From: Favolaschia claudopus
Lineage: Eukaryota; Basidiomycota; Agaricomycetes; Agaricales; Mycenaceae
Assembly: GCA_037176885.1 (NCBI GenBank)
Contig: JAWWNJ010000025.1
Location: 1,426,001 to 1,490,000 of the forward strand
Direction: 5' to 3'
DNA length: 64,000 bases
The notes beneath the pieces are model-generated. The model searched no databases. It saw only the letters and a program-made list of their open reading frames with translations, and was not told the origin of the DNA. Position 1 is the stretch's first letter, and every line of letters begins with the position of its first letter. The translations under genes were made by a program, and so were the position numbers. Positions 32,226 to 43,424 of this stretch are shown here, one piece after another.

Positions 32226-32277
32226 CGCCGTTGTGCAACTTTACCATCACAAATGATGGTAAAGTTGCACAACGGCG
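32226..32277. repeat. Perfect 24-bp hairpin with 4-nt loop
   Basis: Arms begin CGCCGTTGTGCAACTTTACC and pair exactly with 32254-32277 around CAAA. The flanks show no further pairing. Confidence 0.85.
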
Positions 32278-32701
32278 AGTTTAATAGCTACAACCACAAG
32301 TGTTAGAAAAATTCTGAGCTATAAAATGGAATCTACCTGAAAATACAAGATTTTCTATGAAGCCACATTTCCTAGAAATATGATGTGCATACAGTAAACA
32401 GCGTCGACATTTTTGTAGCTGATCCTCTCATTTTTCATGAATAATCAAGGAATTCATCCTCAAAATTTTATAGACCTATTCTTTAGGCGCATATGCTCCC
32501 TGTAGTAAATCTATACAATGCCTTCAACCATCACTGAGTCTGGGGGAACTGAAATGTATGAGCGGTCGAAACTATGATGTCACACTTGTGACTCTTGCCT
32601 CTGTGAACACCAACGACGTCTTTGAGACGGAACTCAGCATGACTTTGTTCAATATACGCTATTTCAACATAACTACCTTGCCGTCCGATACTGGCCCATG
32701 A

Positions 32702-34658
32702 CTATGCACTGTCAAACACCGGCACCAACATCTCCCGGCCCAACGGATCGATCTCCTTCCTCGCAAGAACAAGTTCTCCCTGTGCCGTTCCTCCCATCCG
32801 ATTCAAGACACCGATTATCCGCCCAACTTGCTTCCAGCGGAGAGCACTGTCATACTCAGGTGTCCCAGGTGCAAGACCGGGCAGGTAGTAATCGTTGATG
32901 TCAAGAAGCGTCCCAACAGTATAAGCTTGCGCGAAGAATGCACGGTGGCGAGAAAGCAAAGTGTCTGTCCCCATAGTTTCTTCCCGTGTGATTTTTTGGT
33001 GCGCTGACTTTACAGTCCAGGTCTTGAACCACATGAACTCCCACAGCGCCTCTGTCTCTGAGCATCCGCAATGCATGATGCCCTCCTGCTTCTCGATTCT
33101 TTTGCCGTCAACTTTGGCATACGCGACGCCAACAATCTTTGTCGGGCCATCAACCTCCTTTGCCGCCAGAGTACTTCGCTTTTCCTCGTGGAATCGGCAT
33201 TGAGTCTTCCCTGTGGTGAGTATATGCAGCGCCAATGCCCTAGAAGATGTTGCGCATTGACGCGCCAGCTCAGGAATCTTGCGCAAGAGCCTTCGGATAT
33301 CGGCAGGGATCTGATATTCTCCAGGCTTCACTGCGAGGTATTTGACGATGTGGGCTTCCGCATTTTCTATTCACTCATGTTAGCAAGGTCAACGAAGAAA
33401 CACTTTGGAAGATTTACTTTCCATTTCCGTCCTCCATGCTTCAGGCCCATTGGGGAAGGTCCTGAGCCAATTCACTGCATTCGGAGAGAAGGATTTACGC
33501 CATTTCGTCTCAACGTCTATCTTCTGACTAGCATCCAGATCGCTAAAATCATCATCACTTTCACTGCTATCTCTGCCTTCCCCTGAAGAAATAGTTATTG
33601 TCATATCTCACAGTGCTCAACACACTCACAGCTTGGGTCTTTGAGTTCAGCTTCGACTTTTTGCAACGCTTCTCTAGTTTCGGCTATCGCTGCTTCGGTC
33701 TTCTTTTTGGTCTCAGTCAAACCGTCAAACTTCTCCGACGACATTTGAGTGTTGTTGAGCTGATAGACAGCATTTTCGAGTAAGTTGTTTTGCGTTTCGA
33801 GTGTGCTTAATAACTCGGTGTGGGTCTGCTTTAGATTGGTATGCGCCTGCTTTGCGTCGGGGCGCTTCTTCTTACGTTTGCGCTTGTCATTCGGGCCGTC
33901 TGACGCATCTGACTTTTCTGCAGCAACATCAGTCAATGTTCGCTTCCCAGGCAGCTCTGTACCACAAGTGGAGTCAGTTGTGATCATTGCGGTCATATAG
34001 AACAATCCTACTGGTTTCTTTCTTGCTTGCAGTAGCATCACCGGCCTTGGCAGACGATTTGGTGGTGGATTTCGTCTTCTGTCTCGCGGGCTTTGACTGA
34101 GTGTTGGGACGCTTTTCGTCACGCCGTTTTTTCTCAGCCTCCTCCTCCTCCTCTAGTCGCTTTTTCTCCGCTGCCACTACCGCCTCGTCGTCAAGCCGTT
34201 TCTTTTCCACTGCCGCCGCTGCCTCGTCCGCCAGACGCTTCTTCTCCGCCGCCTCCTCCTCAAGTCGTTTTTTCTCTGCTGCTGCCTTTTCCTCAAGGCG
34301 TTTCTTTTCTGCTGCCGCCTCGTCCTCAATCCGTTTTGTCTCCATCACTGCCTCGTCATCAAGCTGTTTCTTCTCTGCCGCCGCCTCACCGTCAAGCTGT
34401 TTCTCCTCCTGCTCTGCGGATACTCCTTGGAGCCTTTGGTCTAGTTCTTGGGCATTGAGTTGATAGAGGCTCAATTCTTTTTCTGCTTCTGTGAGCGCGG
34501 CCTCAGCTTGGGTATGTTTCCTTCTTGCCGCCGTATATGCAGTCTGAGCTGATCGGCGGGCTAGGGGGAAAAAGATTAGATATGTTTTACTGGCTAATAA
34601 ACGCCTTACCTGTGTTTTGTTTAGCTGGAAGACTATCCAAGACTCCTTTTTTTGCCAT
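32702..34658 (-). CDS. Gene X-A: coiled-coil protein with conserved C-terminal domain (584 aa, 5 exons)
   Basis: Exons on the minus strand 34658-34610, 34560-34012, 33956-33630, 33582-33418 and 33366-32702 join in frame to 584 aa. It starts MAKKGVLDSLPAKQNT. A long charged coiled coil follows, with repeats such as EKKRLEEEA and AAAEKKRL, then a basic block DKRKRKKKRPDAK, a second coiled coil, an acidic patch DSSESDDDFSDLD and a C-terminal domain containing IPADIRRLLRKIPELARQ and a conserved GCSETEALWEFMWFKT. A decayed homologue lies at 43425-45324 beside KDZ copy B. I do not recognise the family. It could be a host gene or cargo of the KDZ units. It is divergent from PSF1. Confidence 0.7.
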
Positions 34659-35040
34659 CATATCGGTGTACGCAATAGCAACCTTCGACTTGCAATCTTC
34701 GACTTCTGTCCAGTGATTTTAGAATGGTGCATCGTGCAAATGGATATGCCAAGATACTTTGAATCAGGAGCTCATCCGCAACTATTGGTGTCAAAGGGGT
34801 CAAATTGCCGTCTGACTTTGTAGACATAATGTTCGAGGTGAAGAGCAAGTAACCTGGTGCGATCAGATCACGTCGACCATGTGCATAACTCCTAATCTGG
34901 AATCTGCAACAAACCGAATGCAGCCATATCCGCCAGCCATCTCATCCTGCAGCTATATACACCCGCCAGCCGCCTCATGCACTGCTTTCAGAATTGCCCT
35001 TCAAACCATACCACTCGGTTTTATCGTCGTCACTGTGTCT

Positions 35041-35643
35041 ATGGCAGAATCTTACGGAGAACTAGCCCATCGACTAGTTCTACAATCCAAGCAAAGCTTG
35101 AACCTAGCAAAGCTTTTACCCTATGATGGCCCGCTCGTACAATCTGTGATCCAGGAGCAGAAGGATCTTGAGCGGAGCATACAAGGCATGACTGCAGAGG
35201 GCATCTTGCCTGACCATCCGCTATGGCCAAAACTTATCATCCAGGCACGAGTGGTGCAGCAAAACAAGCGCTGTCTCCTAGCATACCACTCCCAGCGCCT
35301 TGACATCATTCGCACTACCTACTGGGCTGCGACCCGGATCCCAGACGAAGTGCAGAACAACATGTCAAAAGAGGAGGTGGAATATTTCCGTCATTACCGC
35401 GAGTCTGTCTTGCAATTTCGTGATGAATTTGCATCCGACGACATTCTCGACCTCTTGATGGACGTGGAGAATCCCCCCCGCGAATCTCCGCTCATTACAG
35501 TGGAAACGGTGGTCCCAACCGGTCCAATCCACACAGAGTCAGGGTTGATGGACTTCAAGATGGGCTCACGCTATGTAGTTTGCAAGTCGCATATCGGACA
35601 TCTTATTCTACAAGGGTATCTGCGCGAAATTGCATCAATGTAG
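35041..35643 (+). CDS. PSF1: GINS complex subunit Psf1
   Basis: Single exon, 200 aa, the usual length for Psf1. GINS joins Cdc45 and Mcm2-7 in the CMG helicase at replication origins and forks. Family signatures: N-terminal YGELAHRLVLQSKQSLNLAK; the conserved NKRCLLAYHSQRLDIIRTTYW helix; PDEVQNNMSKEEVEYFRHYR; and the C-terminal B-domain ending SHIGHLILQGYLREIASM. The start MAESYGELAH at 35041 fits the family. An in-frame extension upstream (to 34879) is hydrophobic and unlike Psf1, so it is rejected. It is tail to tail with the exonuclease gene, 70 bp apart. This is the clearest housekeeping gene here and is uninterrupted. Confidence 0.93.
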   Translation: MAESYGELAHRLVLQSKQSLNLAKLLPYDGPLVQSVIQEQKDLERSIQGMTAEGILPDHPLWPKLIIQARVVQQNKRCLLAYHSQRLDIIRTTYWAATRIPDEVQNNMSKEEVEYFRHYRESVLQFRDEFASDDILDLLMDVENPPRESPLITVETVVPTGPIHTESGLMDFKMGSRYVVCKSHIGHLILQGYLREIASM

Positions 35644-35713
35644 GAGGATCATTAAATATTATGCATGTACGGTGTGTCGAGAACATAACAATAGGAATCC
35701 GGTACCACACTAT

Positions 35714-36759
35714 CTATCTGAATGCTTCAAAACCCTCTGATGGTACAGGTGACCACCAGCGACAGTTAGCCTTCCATGCCATCCCGGTCCTTCGTTCAAC
35801 ACGTGTACGCTCGACAATGTCAAACATGTACCAGTTGTCTTCAATCGGAACTCCTCGAGATTGAATTAAATTCTGCATAGTCTGATATGCTTGGAGCGTA
35901 GCATGTGCATCCACCGCCGCGTCTGCACATAGAAATTCAGAATACGGAATTCGGCCGAGGGAAGAGTCAAAAATATACTGCTTACAGTTTTTTTGCGCAT
36001 CCGAAAGGGTCTCAGCATTCCATTCCGACATTTGAAGCTCTTTTGGAAGTTCAAAATTCAAGACATGCATAACGGTCAATGCAAGGCCAGGTTCATTGCC
36101 GTATGGCCGCCCAGTATAGATCTCTGAAGGGTAAGCAAGTCGAGCCACCAGTCCGAGGCTGGCAGCGCTGTACAGGTCTAAGCGAAAGGAATCCCATAAG
36201 CGCTGGCCATCGGCTGTACATAAACCTTTCTTTAGTTTGCTTGAATTGAAAGAAGGAGTACACACAAAATATGCCCGCCGAAACTTTCACGATGTCGGGA
36301 CTCTGACAAATGCGAACAAATTCGGTAGGCAGCTCTGTGTTGTTATGAGTACAGGGAACATAGCACTTGAGTGCGAAAGGCACCTTTGATTGCATGGAAG
36401 TTGATGACCAACACAGTACCGTCCGTAGCAATCTGTGCTAAGCATATGTCGACGTCGTTCCAGTCGATCACAAAGTTGGCCATGTCGCGCTTTTGTGACG
36501 CCAATACAGCCCTCTTTTCAGCCTTGGACAACTTCGGGCGGTCCGGTTTGTTCACAGATTCGAGATCGAACCCAATTGTACTGCCGTCCTGAATTTTTGC
36601 CAAGTGAAAATTGGCCTCCTCTAGAGACACAACGTAGATGAAATCCGGGGTTGGATAGGCCTGCAAGGGAGGCTGTGGCTGCGTTGATTCGAGGATGTGG
36701 TCCAACTGCTTAGACGGGCGCAACATGCAGGCTCGAAGGAGAGACATCACAATGCCCAT
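35714..36759 (-). CDS. 3'-5' exonuclease (DEDDy family), 293 aa, 4 exons
   Basis: Exons 36759-36384, 36334-36266, 36213-35986 and 35922-35714 give 293 aa. This is the WRN/RNase D-type exonuclease fold, which removes nucleotides from 3' ends with two metal ions. Motif Exo I is IGFDLES (Asp-x-Glu). Exo II lies in the segment after DICLAQIATDGTVLVINF. Exo III is NYAAVDAHATLQAY (Tyr-x3-Asp), assembled over the last intron. A mid-domain segment reads LVARLAYPSEIYTGRPYGNE. No helicase domain is attached. Substrate unknown. The start is the ATG at 36759; the sequence upstream is not convincing. Confidence 0.82.
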
Positions 36760-36984
36760 GGTGGTTGCGAAGCAAAAATGAAGCCAGCAGTCGGATTCTA
36801 CTGCCAATATAGTCAATGATTAAGATATGGCAGACATGAAGGGGAAAATTGAGAAAGCACACCGTTGACGAGGTAGGCATATCAAGCAAGGAATGGAAAG
36901 AAAGCATTCATATTTTCGATTCAGTACTTACCTGCACAAGTCTGAATCGGTGAAATCTGCCTATATAGGTACAACCAAAGAGAA

Positions 36985-37330
36985 GTGGCAGTGAGATATG
37001 ACCGCTATGGCGGCAGGGACATTCATCCGCAAACATAAGCCCTGTTCCTGCAGCGAAATGCTACTGCCAGCAAACGGTAGTCGCGGCTAGATACTACCGC
37101 CAGATTTGATTCGACGGCGGCAGGAAGATTCATCTGCGAAAGAAAAACCGATGCTAGCAGTGAGATGTGACTGCCGGCAAAGAGTAGTTGCGGTGAGATA
37201 CTACTGCCCGCCCCTGCCATCAGCGGTGAGATACGTCTTCCGGTGAGGGGTGGCTGCGGTGACATACTACCGCCATAGTTGACGCAAGGGCCGCAGGGAG
37301 ATCCATCCGCCAGAATAAAAATCAAGGACG
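36985..37330. repeat. Degenerate repeats of a GCGGTGAGATACTACTGCC-like unit
   Basis: Variants such as GCGAAATGCTACTGCC, GCAGTGAGATGTGACTGCC, GCGGTGAGATACTACTGCC and GCGGTGACATACTACCGCC recur at irregular spacing. Simple decayed minisatellite; no gene. Confidence 0.55.
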
Positions 37331-37537
37331 GTCGATGATGTGCAGTGAGAGTTTGCTGCAGAGCATGTATTAGCAAGTAAGGCGCGCAGTAGGATTTCAC
37401 TGTGATGGTAGTAGACAGTGTGATTCTACCGCCATCGAGCCATCATTCAGCCGGCTGCATCGTGTTCCCCGCCAAGTCCGTACGTGATACTACAGCCTGA
37501 CATAGCTGACTTAGGCCACAACACTGACTCAGCGTTG

Positions 37538-37819
37538 TTCTCAGATCTACGCACCAAGCCAGTTCCTTTTCTTTGTTCTCAAATCTGTGTACCGCGCGGG
37601 TTCCTTTTCTTTGTTCTCAGATCTGTGTACCACGGGTTCCTTTTTCCTCGTTCTCAAATCTGTGCACCGTAACACAGATTCCAGTCTTGTTCTCAGATCT
37701 ACACACCAGTCTGCACAATTGTGTTCCTAGTTCTCAGATCTGTGCACTGCGGGTTCCTTTTCCTCGTTCCCAAATCTGCGCACCATAACAAGGATTCTTG
37801 TTCTCAGATCTACATACCC
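37538..37819. repeat. Minisatellite, about 8 units of 33-40 bp
   Basis: Units begin TTCTCAGATCTRYRYACC and often continue with GGGTTCCTTTTCCTCG. Lengths and bases vary. It lies just beyond the 3' end of KDZ copy B and could mark its boundary. Confidence 0.8.
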
Positions 37820-37908
37820 ACACTATCAAAGCCCGCAACTGATCCCACCTTCCTGCTACATTCCTGCTCTCTCGTCGTTTCAATATATAACAAAATATAT
37901 TTGGGATC

Positions 37909-40900
37909 CTACACTATATCACCTGAATCTTTCATACTCCTAATTCGCTGCCTGTTCCAAATAGACAAGAATATTTTGGTGTAGACAATAGCATGATCTT
38001 GAGACATATAACTGACGGACTTGCGAATCCTCGATAGTCCACTGTTCCCACATTCCCCTGCACTTGAGTTGATATGACACAGCCTTGGATCGATTGCGGC
38101 ATATGTTTTGAGAAATGCGGCTCGAGCACATTTAGTATGGCCAACTGCATGAAAATCGTCGATGAGAAATTGAGTCTCTGCAAAGAATTCCGGCTCTCGA
38201 GTCATGCAGTATGGACCCAAGGCGCACACAAAGTCATATACAACCCGCTTAGGAGCCACCACCCATCTTGTCACCAAGGCTGAGAAGACATCGTTACGTC
38301 CCTCACCACGCGGAATGCAATGAAAGCCATAGCAAATGCTATGAGTGCACCAGACACACATGATTCCCCCTGTCAACCTCTTCTCCCCATACTGCGAGTA
38401 AAACTTCGAGCATTTTGCACCTCGTTTTCCACCTTCGTCTAGCTGTGTGTCGTTCCAAAGCTTTGGATATTTTGGTCGTTCACGGATTTTTGGTGAACCA
38501 TAGCAACATCCTGTCTGCAAAACATTTTAGACAAGAATTTTGACAGACTACAAGATTCACTTTACCTCCGTCCATGGTTTTTCAATACATTGAACAGCCA
38601 GAGTTAAAGTTGGACTGTTCACACTCAACCAGTTGTAAACCGTGCGTCCTCGCTCCAGTAGCCATGAGCAAACTGCAAGTATGTCGTTCGAGACATTCGT
38701 TGAGTGCGAAAACTCAAATAGGAGAATATCATGTAGAACTGGTATGTTCAATAATCTTGTAGCATTGTTGACCTGAGGCGCTTGCGTAAAATCTTCTAAC
38801 ACTTTCAGAGCTGGCACATTTGCCATCTGGAGCACGGATTCGTCGGAACTGATCTATTCTCGACTTCAACGTAAAGAAATATACTAGAGTGAAGTAACTT
38901 ACTTGTAGGAAAAACCGTTTATATGCTTCAGGTGCTATAATTTTGTTAACAACTGCCCCATTTCCAAAATGCTTATTGAAGACTCTGGACAAGGGAGGGT
39001 TAGTACCGGCTAAGCGATTCACTGCAAGAGGAATGGCCTCGAGGCGTTTCAATAACTCTTTGTTAGCGTTCGATCCATCCTGTTCCCCCATCCACTTCAC
39101 CATCACGAGAACCATCATCGGTTTCCTCAGTCCTGCTCCAAGAACTAGAGGCATACCTTCCACCACTTTTTGAACCAGCGAACGAGAATATGAATCTGGC
39201 AGAACCTGCTGCGAAGGAACATATACTGTTCTATCGCGTACAACGGACAACTCATTTGAATGAGTTGGTGCCTCCAATGAAGAGAGAAGATGTTTCTTAT
39301 TAAACGCAAGGGTTACACCGTCCCATATAGTGTTATCGGGAGATGTGCCACATCTTGGGCATTGCATATCGTCTTCCAAAGGGAGTAGCCGAGCATACGC
39401 AAACCACGCGGAACGAAATATATCCACGCTGCAGAATACACTGTTCCTCAGAGAATACCTCCTTGAAACTACTGAGACCCAAGCATGGAAAGGGGTTTCC
39501 GAAGTCGTGAACACTGATGTGTATTCGTCGAGGATTTTATGGGTGAAGAGAATCTTGTTGTTGTAGTTGAAAAGCCCGAGCGACAAGCAATCTGGGCCAA
39601 TGTATCTCTTCTTGCATCTGCACAGCTGAAGCTCCAGTTTAACGCATAGCGTATGAGACAAAGTGTAGATTGTGGCTTTACGCTCAATATGGGAATCTTG
39701 CGGTCGCCGGAATATCCGCTTTTGGCCTGACATACAGGCATATGACGACTCTTCGTCGAGACAAATCTTGGTTGGGAAGGAAGCAAGAGGAGGTTGAGCA
39801 CACAAGGTGTCTGCAGGAAGGGCGGCCCAGATAGGAGGTGGCCTTGGTTTGTACGGAACAGATTTCTCGCTGCCAGCTGATTTAGGTGTACGAATACTGA
39901 CGGAACCTGATAGATAGACGCAGCAGCAAAGATGAGATCAAAGGATTGAAAAGAAAAGGTTACATACCAATTGTAGAGTCTGGAACAGACTCCGATTGAA
40001 TAATGCCCAAAGCTGCTCGAGTTTCTTCCGACACATTGATACATGCCCACACGGTGAATTGAGATCCTTCAAACATGTCCATTTCCCTTGCCCAGAATCT
40101 GTTCCATCATATACAACCACAGATTGACCACCGAGTCCTCTCTTGTTAGGAGAGGGGCAAGAGAAATGGTTCAAGACCGTTTCTGAATCTCCATCCTTGA
40201 GTCGGGAGAATAAAATGATTTCATCGTCATTGCCTGTCAAATATATAAGAGTATGAACATTGGCTAAGCTCATTCAACCATACTCAGGGATAAAGCAGCT
40301 TCCTCAGGAAAAAGATCTGCTCCATACTCTTCAAGGAGATATTCATGCACGCATTTGGAGTCACTGGTGCTGCTTTGAGGACATGTACACACATTTATTG
40401 TTTCTGAGCCAACTTTGGTACTTTGAACATGATACCAGGTGTCCTAGTACAGGTTGTATCAATTATTGAGAAAAGTGGCACTGTTCTTACCTTTGAACAA
40501 TGTCTCTTTGTGTCCCATCCATTTACAATGAAAAGAGACTTCGAAATTTGCCAGAATGCAGAGCTTTCTTCAAGAACAGCATCAACGAAGTCACCGTAGA
40601 GATATCCATCAGGGACCTGTAATGAACTCGAAGTCTGGTCATCCGAAGTCTCATTGTAGGATTCATTATCGATGATGACATGCAAAAACCTCCTCCTCCC
40701 GGCCACTGCTCCTGGTGTTGTCTGTGTTGTCCTGAATATTGAGATCTGGGTTCTGAAATCTGGCTCGTTTCACAGGTCGCCTTGTTCCAGCTCCCTGTGT
40801 TGCATGCACAACGGTCCTCGACTGTTTTGTTGGAGAATGTACTGGACAATGGCTTCCTTGATCTAGTGTTATTCTGGTGATGCTCTGTGAAGGCTGGGAT

Positions 40901-40956
40901 AGAACTATTCGGGAAGAGCTTGGAGACTCTGGACTGGTAAGGGAGATACACTTCAT
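37909..40956 (-). CDS. KDZ-family transposase copy B
   Basis: Multi-exon gene on the minus strand with probable start ATG 40956. In order: Ser-rich and basic N-terminus; GDFVDAVLEESSAFWQISKS; the CxC...CxH cluster VCTCPQSSTSDSKCVHEY; FSCPSPNKRGLGGQ; KWTCLKDLNSPCGHVSMC; RYIGPDCLSLGLFNYNN; QCPRCGTSPDNTIWDGVTLAF; and the catalytic part with Asp in VVYDFVCALGPYC, Asp in FLIDDFHAVGHTKC and Glu in SSAGECGNSGLSRIRKS. Splice signals fit at each frame change I checked, though one donor (GTTTTT near 40700) is weak. It appears intact and could supply transposase. It parallels copy A and has the same divergent coiled-coil partner upstream. Transposon ends were not found. Confidence 0.85.
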
Positions 40957-41180
40957 TGTGAACGATAAAAGGACTTATGTGATTTCGTTGGTTTCTTGAT
41001 GTGACATAATCAATGTTGGTCATACCAATCTAAGATAAGATAACATGTTTCTTTTTGCGATCTTGAACTTGTCTCAAAATCTTACTACTGTGTACTCGTT
41101 CCCAAATCCACAGACCATCACTTTGCCTCCGGTGTGTGTGACGTGTCTTGTCTCTCAGCTCTTTTGGCTGACCAGGACAC

Positions 41181-42607
41181 ATGTCCATGCCTCCGACGAA
41201 GGCTCCGCGAAGGTGTGCTAGATGTCCCGGACGACCATACCTCAAAGAATGTGCACCTTCAAAACGACCTTCCAGACTACCAGTCACCGTTGACCCTTCC
41301 AGGTCACCAGTCATTGTCAACCCTTCCAACCCATCGTTGCTCTTGAGCTCGTCTTCTGTTTCTTCTGTTCCCCTTGGTCAGTCCGGTGCTCCGGATTCCA
41401 CCATCACTACTGGCCCTGTGGGGAACTATTCAACCGGTTTTATTGGTTCTTCCTTGGTATCTTACAATTTTACCTATTTTCTTGCCTTCTTGCTAACGTA
41501 TTCTAGTTTCCGGGCCAGAACATTTTTGTGAGTCTTTCAACGAGACTCAGTTGTAGGCATATGCTGAGCTTTGCCAAAGTCGGGCCAATCTTATAGTGTT
41601 GATTTCATGAATCCTTTCAGACCACCCGGACCACCTTCGATTCCCAGCTTCAACCTAAATAATGCGGCATCATCGAACTTCACTCTTGGCTCAAACCTGG
41701 CTGCAAACATAAGTTCAATGTCTCCCGCTACAACATCGACATCGACATCGTCTGTCACTCCTATCAATAGAGTAAGTCATCTCTCTATCCTTTCTATACA
41801 AAACATTGATCACATCTAGGGCTCCAGTCCGGAGGTGGACTTGGAGGATGACCCTGATAATCCTCGTAATAGTACAGGCAAAAAATTATAAACCAATTCT
41901 TCATCGCTGAGATTTATACAGCCACACCTAGCTCTACCCCAACTCCGACTCCGTCTCATTCTCATTCTCGTTCTCGGCCCTCCCGAAGAAATCCCACATT
42001 TGGTACAGTTCAAGGTGCATATCACGGAAATCGATCTTTAGGTATTACAAGCGTTTTCATTCATTACTGTGGCAATCTGACTTAGAACTGCATATTTCAG
42101 ATATTGTTCGAAAGTCGCCACTCAAACCAGCCATGAATGAACGTCGTAAGGCAGGAGCCAGATTTACAAGGAGATCTCAAGAATTCATCGAGAAAGTAAG
42201 ACGATTTTTATGTTCGATTGCAAAGCACTAATTCTCTTGCCTAGTGTGAGAATCTGGCCGAGGAAACATCATGCTGGCTTTTTATAGCAGCTCAGCATCC
42301 CAACGCAACGGAGCCTTTCTATCATTACTCGTCACCAAAGCTTATTCGGGATGCCAAGACGGATGTGGAGGATATCACCAACCTATTCAATACCCTCTTC
42401 ACCAACCTCAAAACAGCTCGTCAGCAAGACACTCTTGACTTGACCAAAAAGCTACATGATATTGAAGAAAACTTTGCAAGTACCAGCCAACATCTCACCG
42501 ACACTTTAAATGAGGTAGCAGAACATGAGAAGAGAATTGCGGAACAGGAGGAGCAGTTGAACCAGTACAAAGCTTTATTAGCACAGCAGCAGCAGCAGTC
42601 GAAATAG
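41181..42607 (+). CDS. Coiled-coil protein divergent from KDZ copy B
   Basis: Homologue of the gene at 29345. The N-terminus MSMPPTKAPRRCARCPGRP has the small CxxC. A Ser/Pro-rich middle follows, then SPLKPAMNERRKAGARFTRR, and after a phase-0 intron CENLAEETSCWLFIAAQHP, SSPKLIRDAKTDVEDITNLF and a C-terminal coiled coil ending in a Gln run (QQQQQSK). At least six introns are needed; one border near 41880 looks like GC-AG, so the exact model is uncertain. About 224 bp separate its start from that of KDZ copy B. Conservation of position, order and intron in both copies argues that it is a real second gene of the element. Confidence 0.7.
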
Positions 42608-42731
42608 CTTCCTTACCTTTTTGAAAGCAAACAGCAGCGTTACAAGTTACAAGTCAAAATAGCTTCCTTACCTTTTTGAATGCGAGACATAAACAGCGTT
42701 ACAAGTCACATTTTCGCTCTTTTTTCTTCGA

Positions 42732-43344
42732 TCACCCACTCGACAATATGGTGTGATGTTTCCAAGCCTTTTCTTTGCACTAACCTCACATGTGCGTCTC
42801 AGTTCAACATATGTGGAGATCCGGATTGTCGCAAAGAGAGCTGTTCTGAAAGACGTAGTGTCAACCTTATTGTCTATCTCAAAGACAAAATGCCATACAG
42901 GTGTGTAGTCAATGCGCATCAATGCAAACCTGTAGTTCATGCGAATTTACCAGGAAGAGCCATCCATTCAAGTGGCTAGGTCGCCTCAATACCGATGGGT
43001 CACTTATTCTGTCTAACGACAGTGCACTTTGTCATCGTCTCGGTTCTGAGACCAGCATTGAAATATACCGACCCGCACATGCTAGATTGGAGGTGATAGA
43101 GCTGAGAGATGTTATTCACACCAAGAAGCATGAAGGGACAATTATTTGCAAGGAACATTTCTTGGAGGAGGAACATTGCTTGAGTTTAGCACTCCTCATT
43201 CGTCGTCTCCATTATCGCCTCGCAGAATTCACAGGACAAGAACTGGTCACCATTCCTACATATTTTCTGGTGGATGAAGGAGAGACCGAGATGATTGAAC
43301 CCGACTACGAGCTCATAAATAGTCTAGATGAACTGAGAGGGTAA
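42732..43344 (+). CDS. Cysteine-rich hypothetical protein
   Basis: Not recognised. An open stretch gives CTNLTCASQFNICGDPDCR, and an overlapping frame from about 42901 gives CSQCASMQTCSSCEFTRKSH followed by about 120 aa without obvious motifs, ending INSLDELRG. The two parts are in different frames. An intron or frameshift around 42860-42900 is needed to join them, and I could not settle which. The paired CxxC motifs suggest zinc binding. It lies between the coiled-coil gene and the X homologue of unit B. Confidence 0.35.
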
Positions 43345-43424
43345 AAGCACCTTGAAATCTTAGCTTTAAAATTCAATAGCATTTTCGTGACAGAATGTCG
43401 AAGTCACATTTTCTTTTGTGCGCC

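Larger units (their letters stand above)
31248..32701. other. Intergenic stretch with repeats and two perfect hairpins
   Basis: No supported gene. It holds a direct repeat of about 70 bp (around 31705-31785 and 31918-31995, sharing GTTGCCTAGCACTTGAAG), a short doubled CGTAACGAGTTCACGATA near 31570-31600, and the two inverted repeats listed separately. Confidence 0.5.

Noticed and set aside
34093..34463. Plus-strand Ser/Phe-rich frames that look like secreted or membrane proteins
   Set aside because: Antisense of the Glu/Lys/Ala coiled-coil repeats of gene X-A. Low-complexity antisense often stays open.
36985..37819. Possible CRISPR-like array from the regular repeats
   Set aside because: Units vary in length and sequence, spacers are not unique, and the genome is fungal. 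It is a minisatellite.
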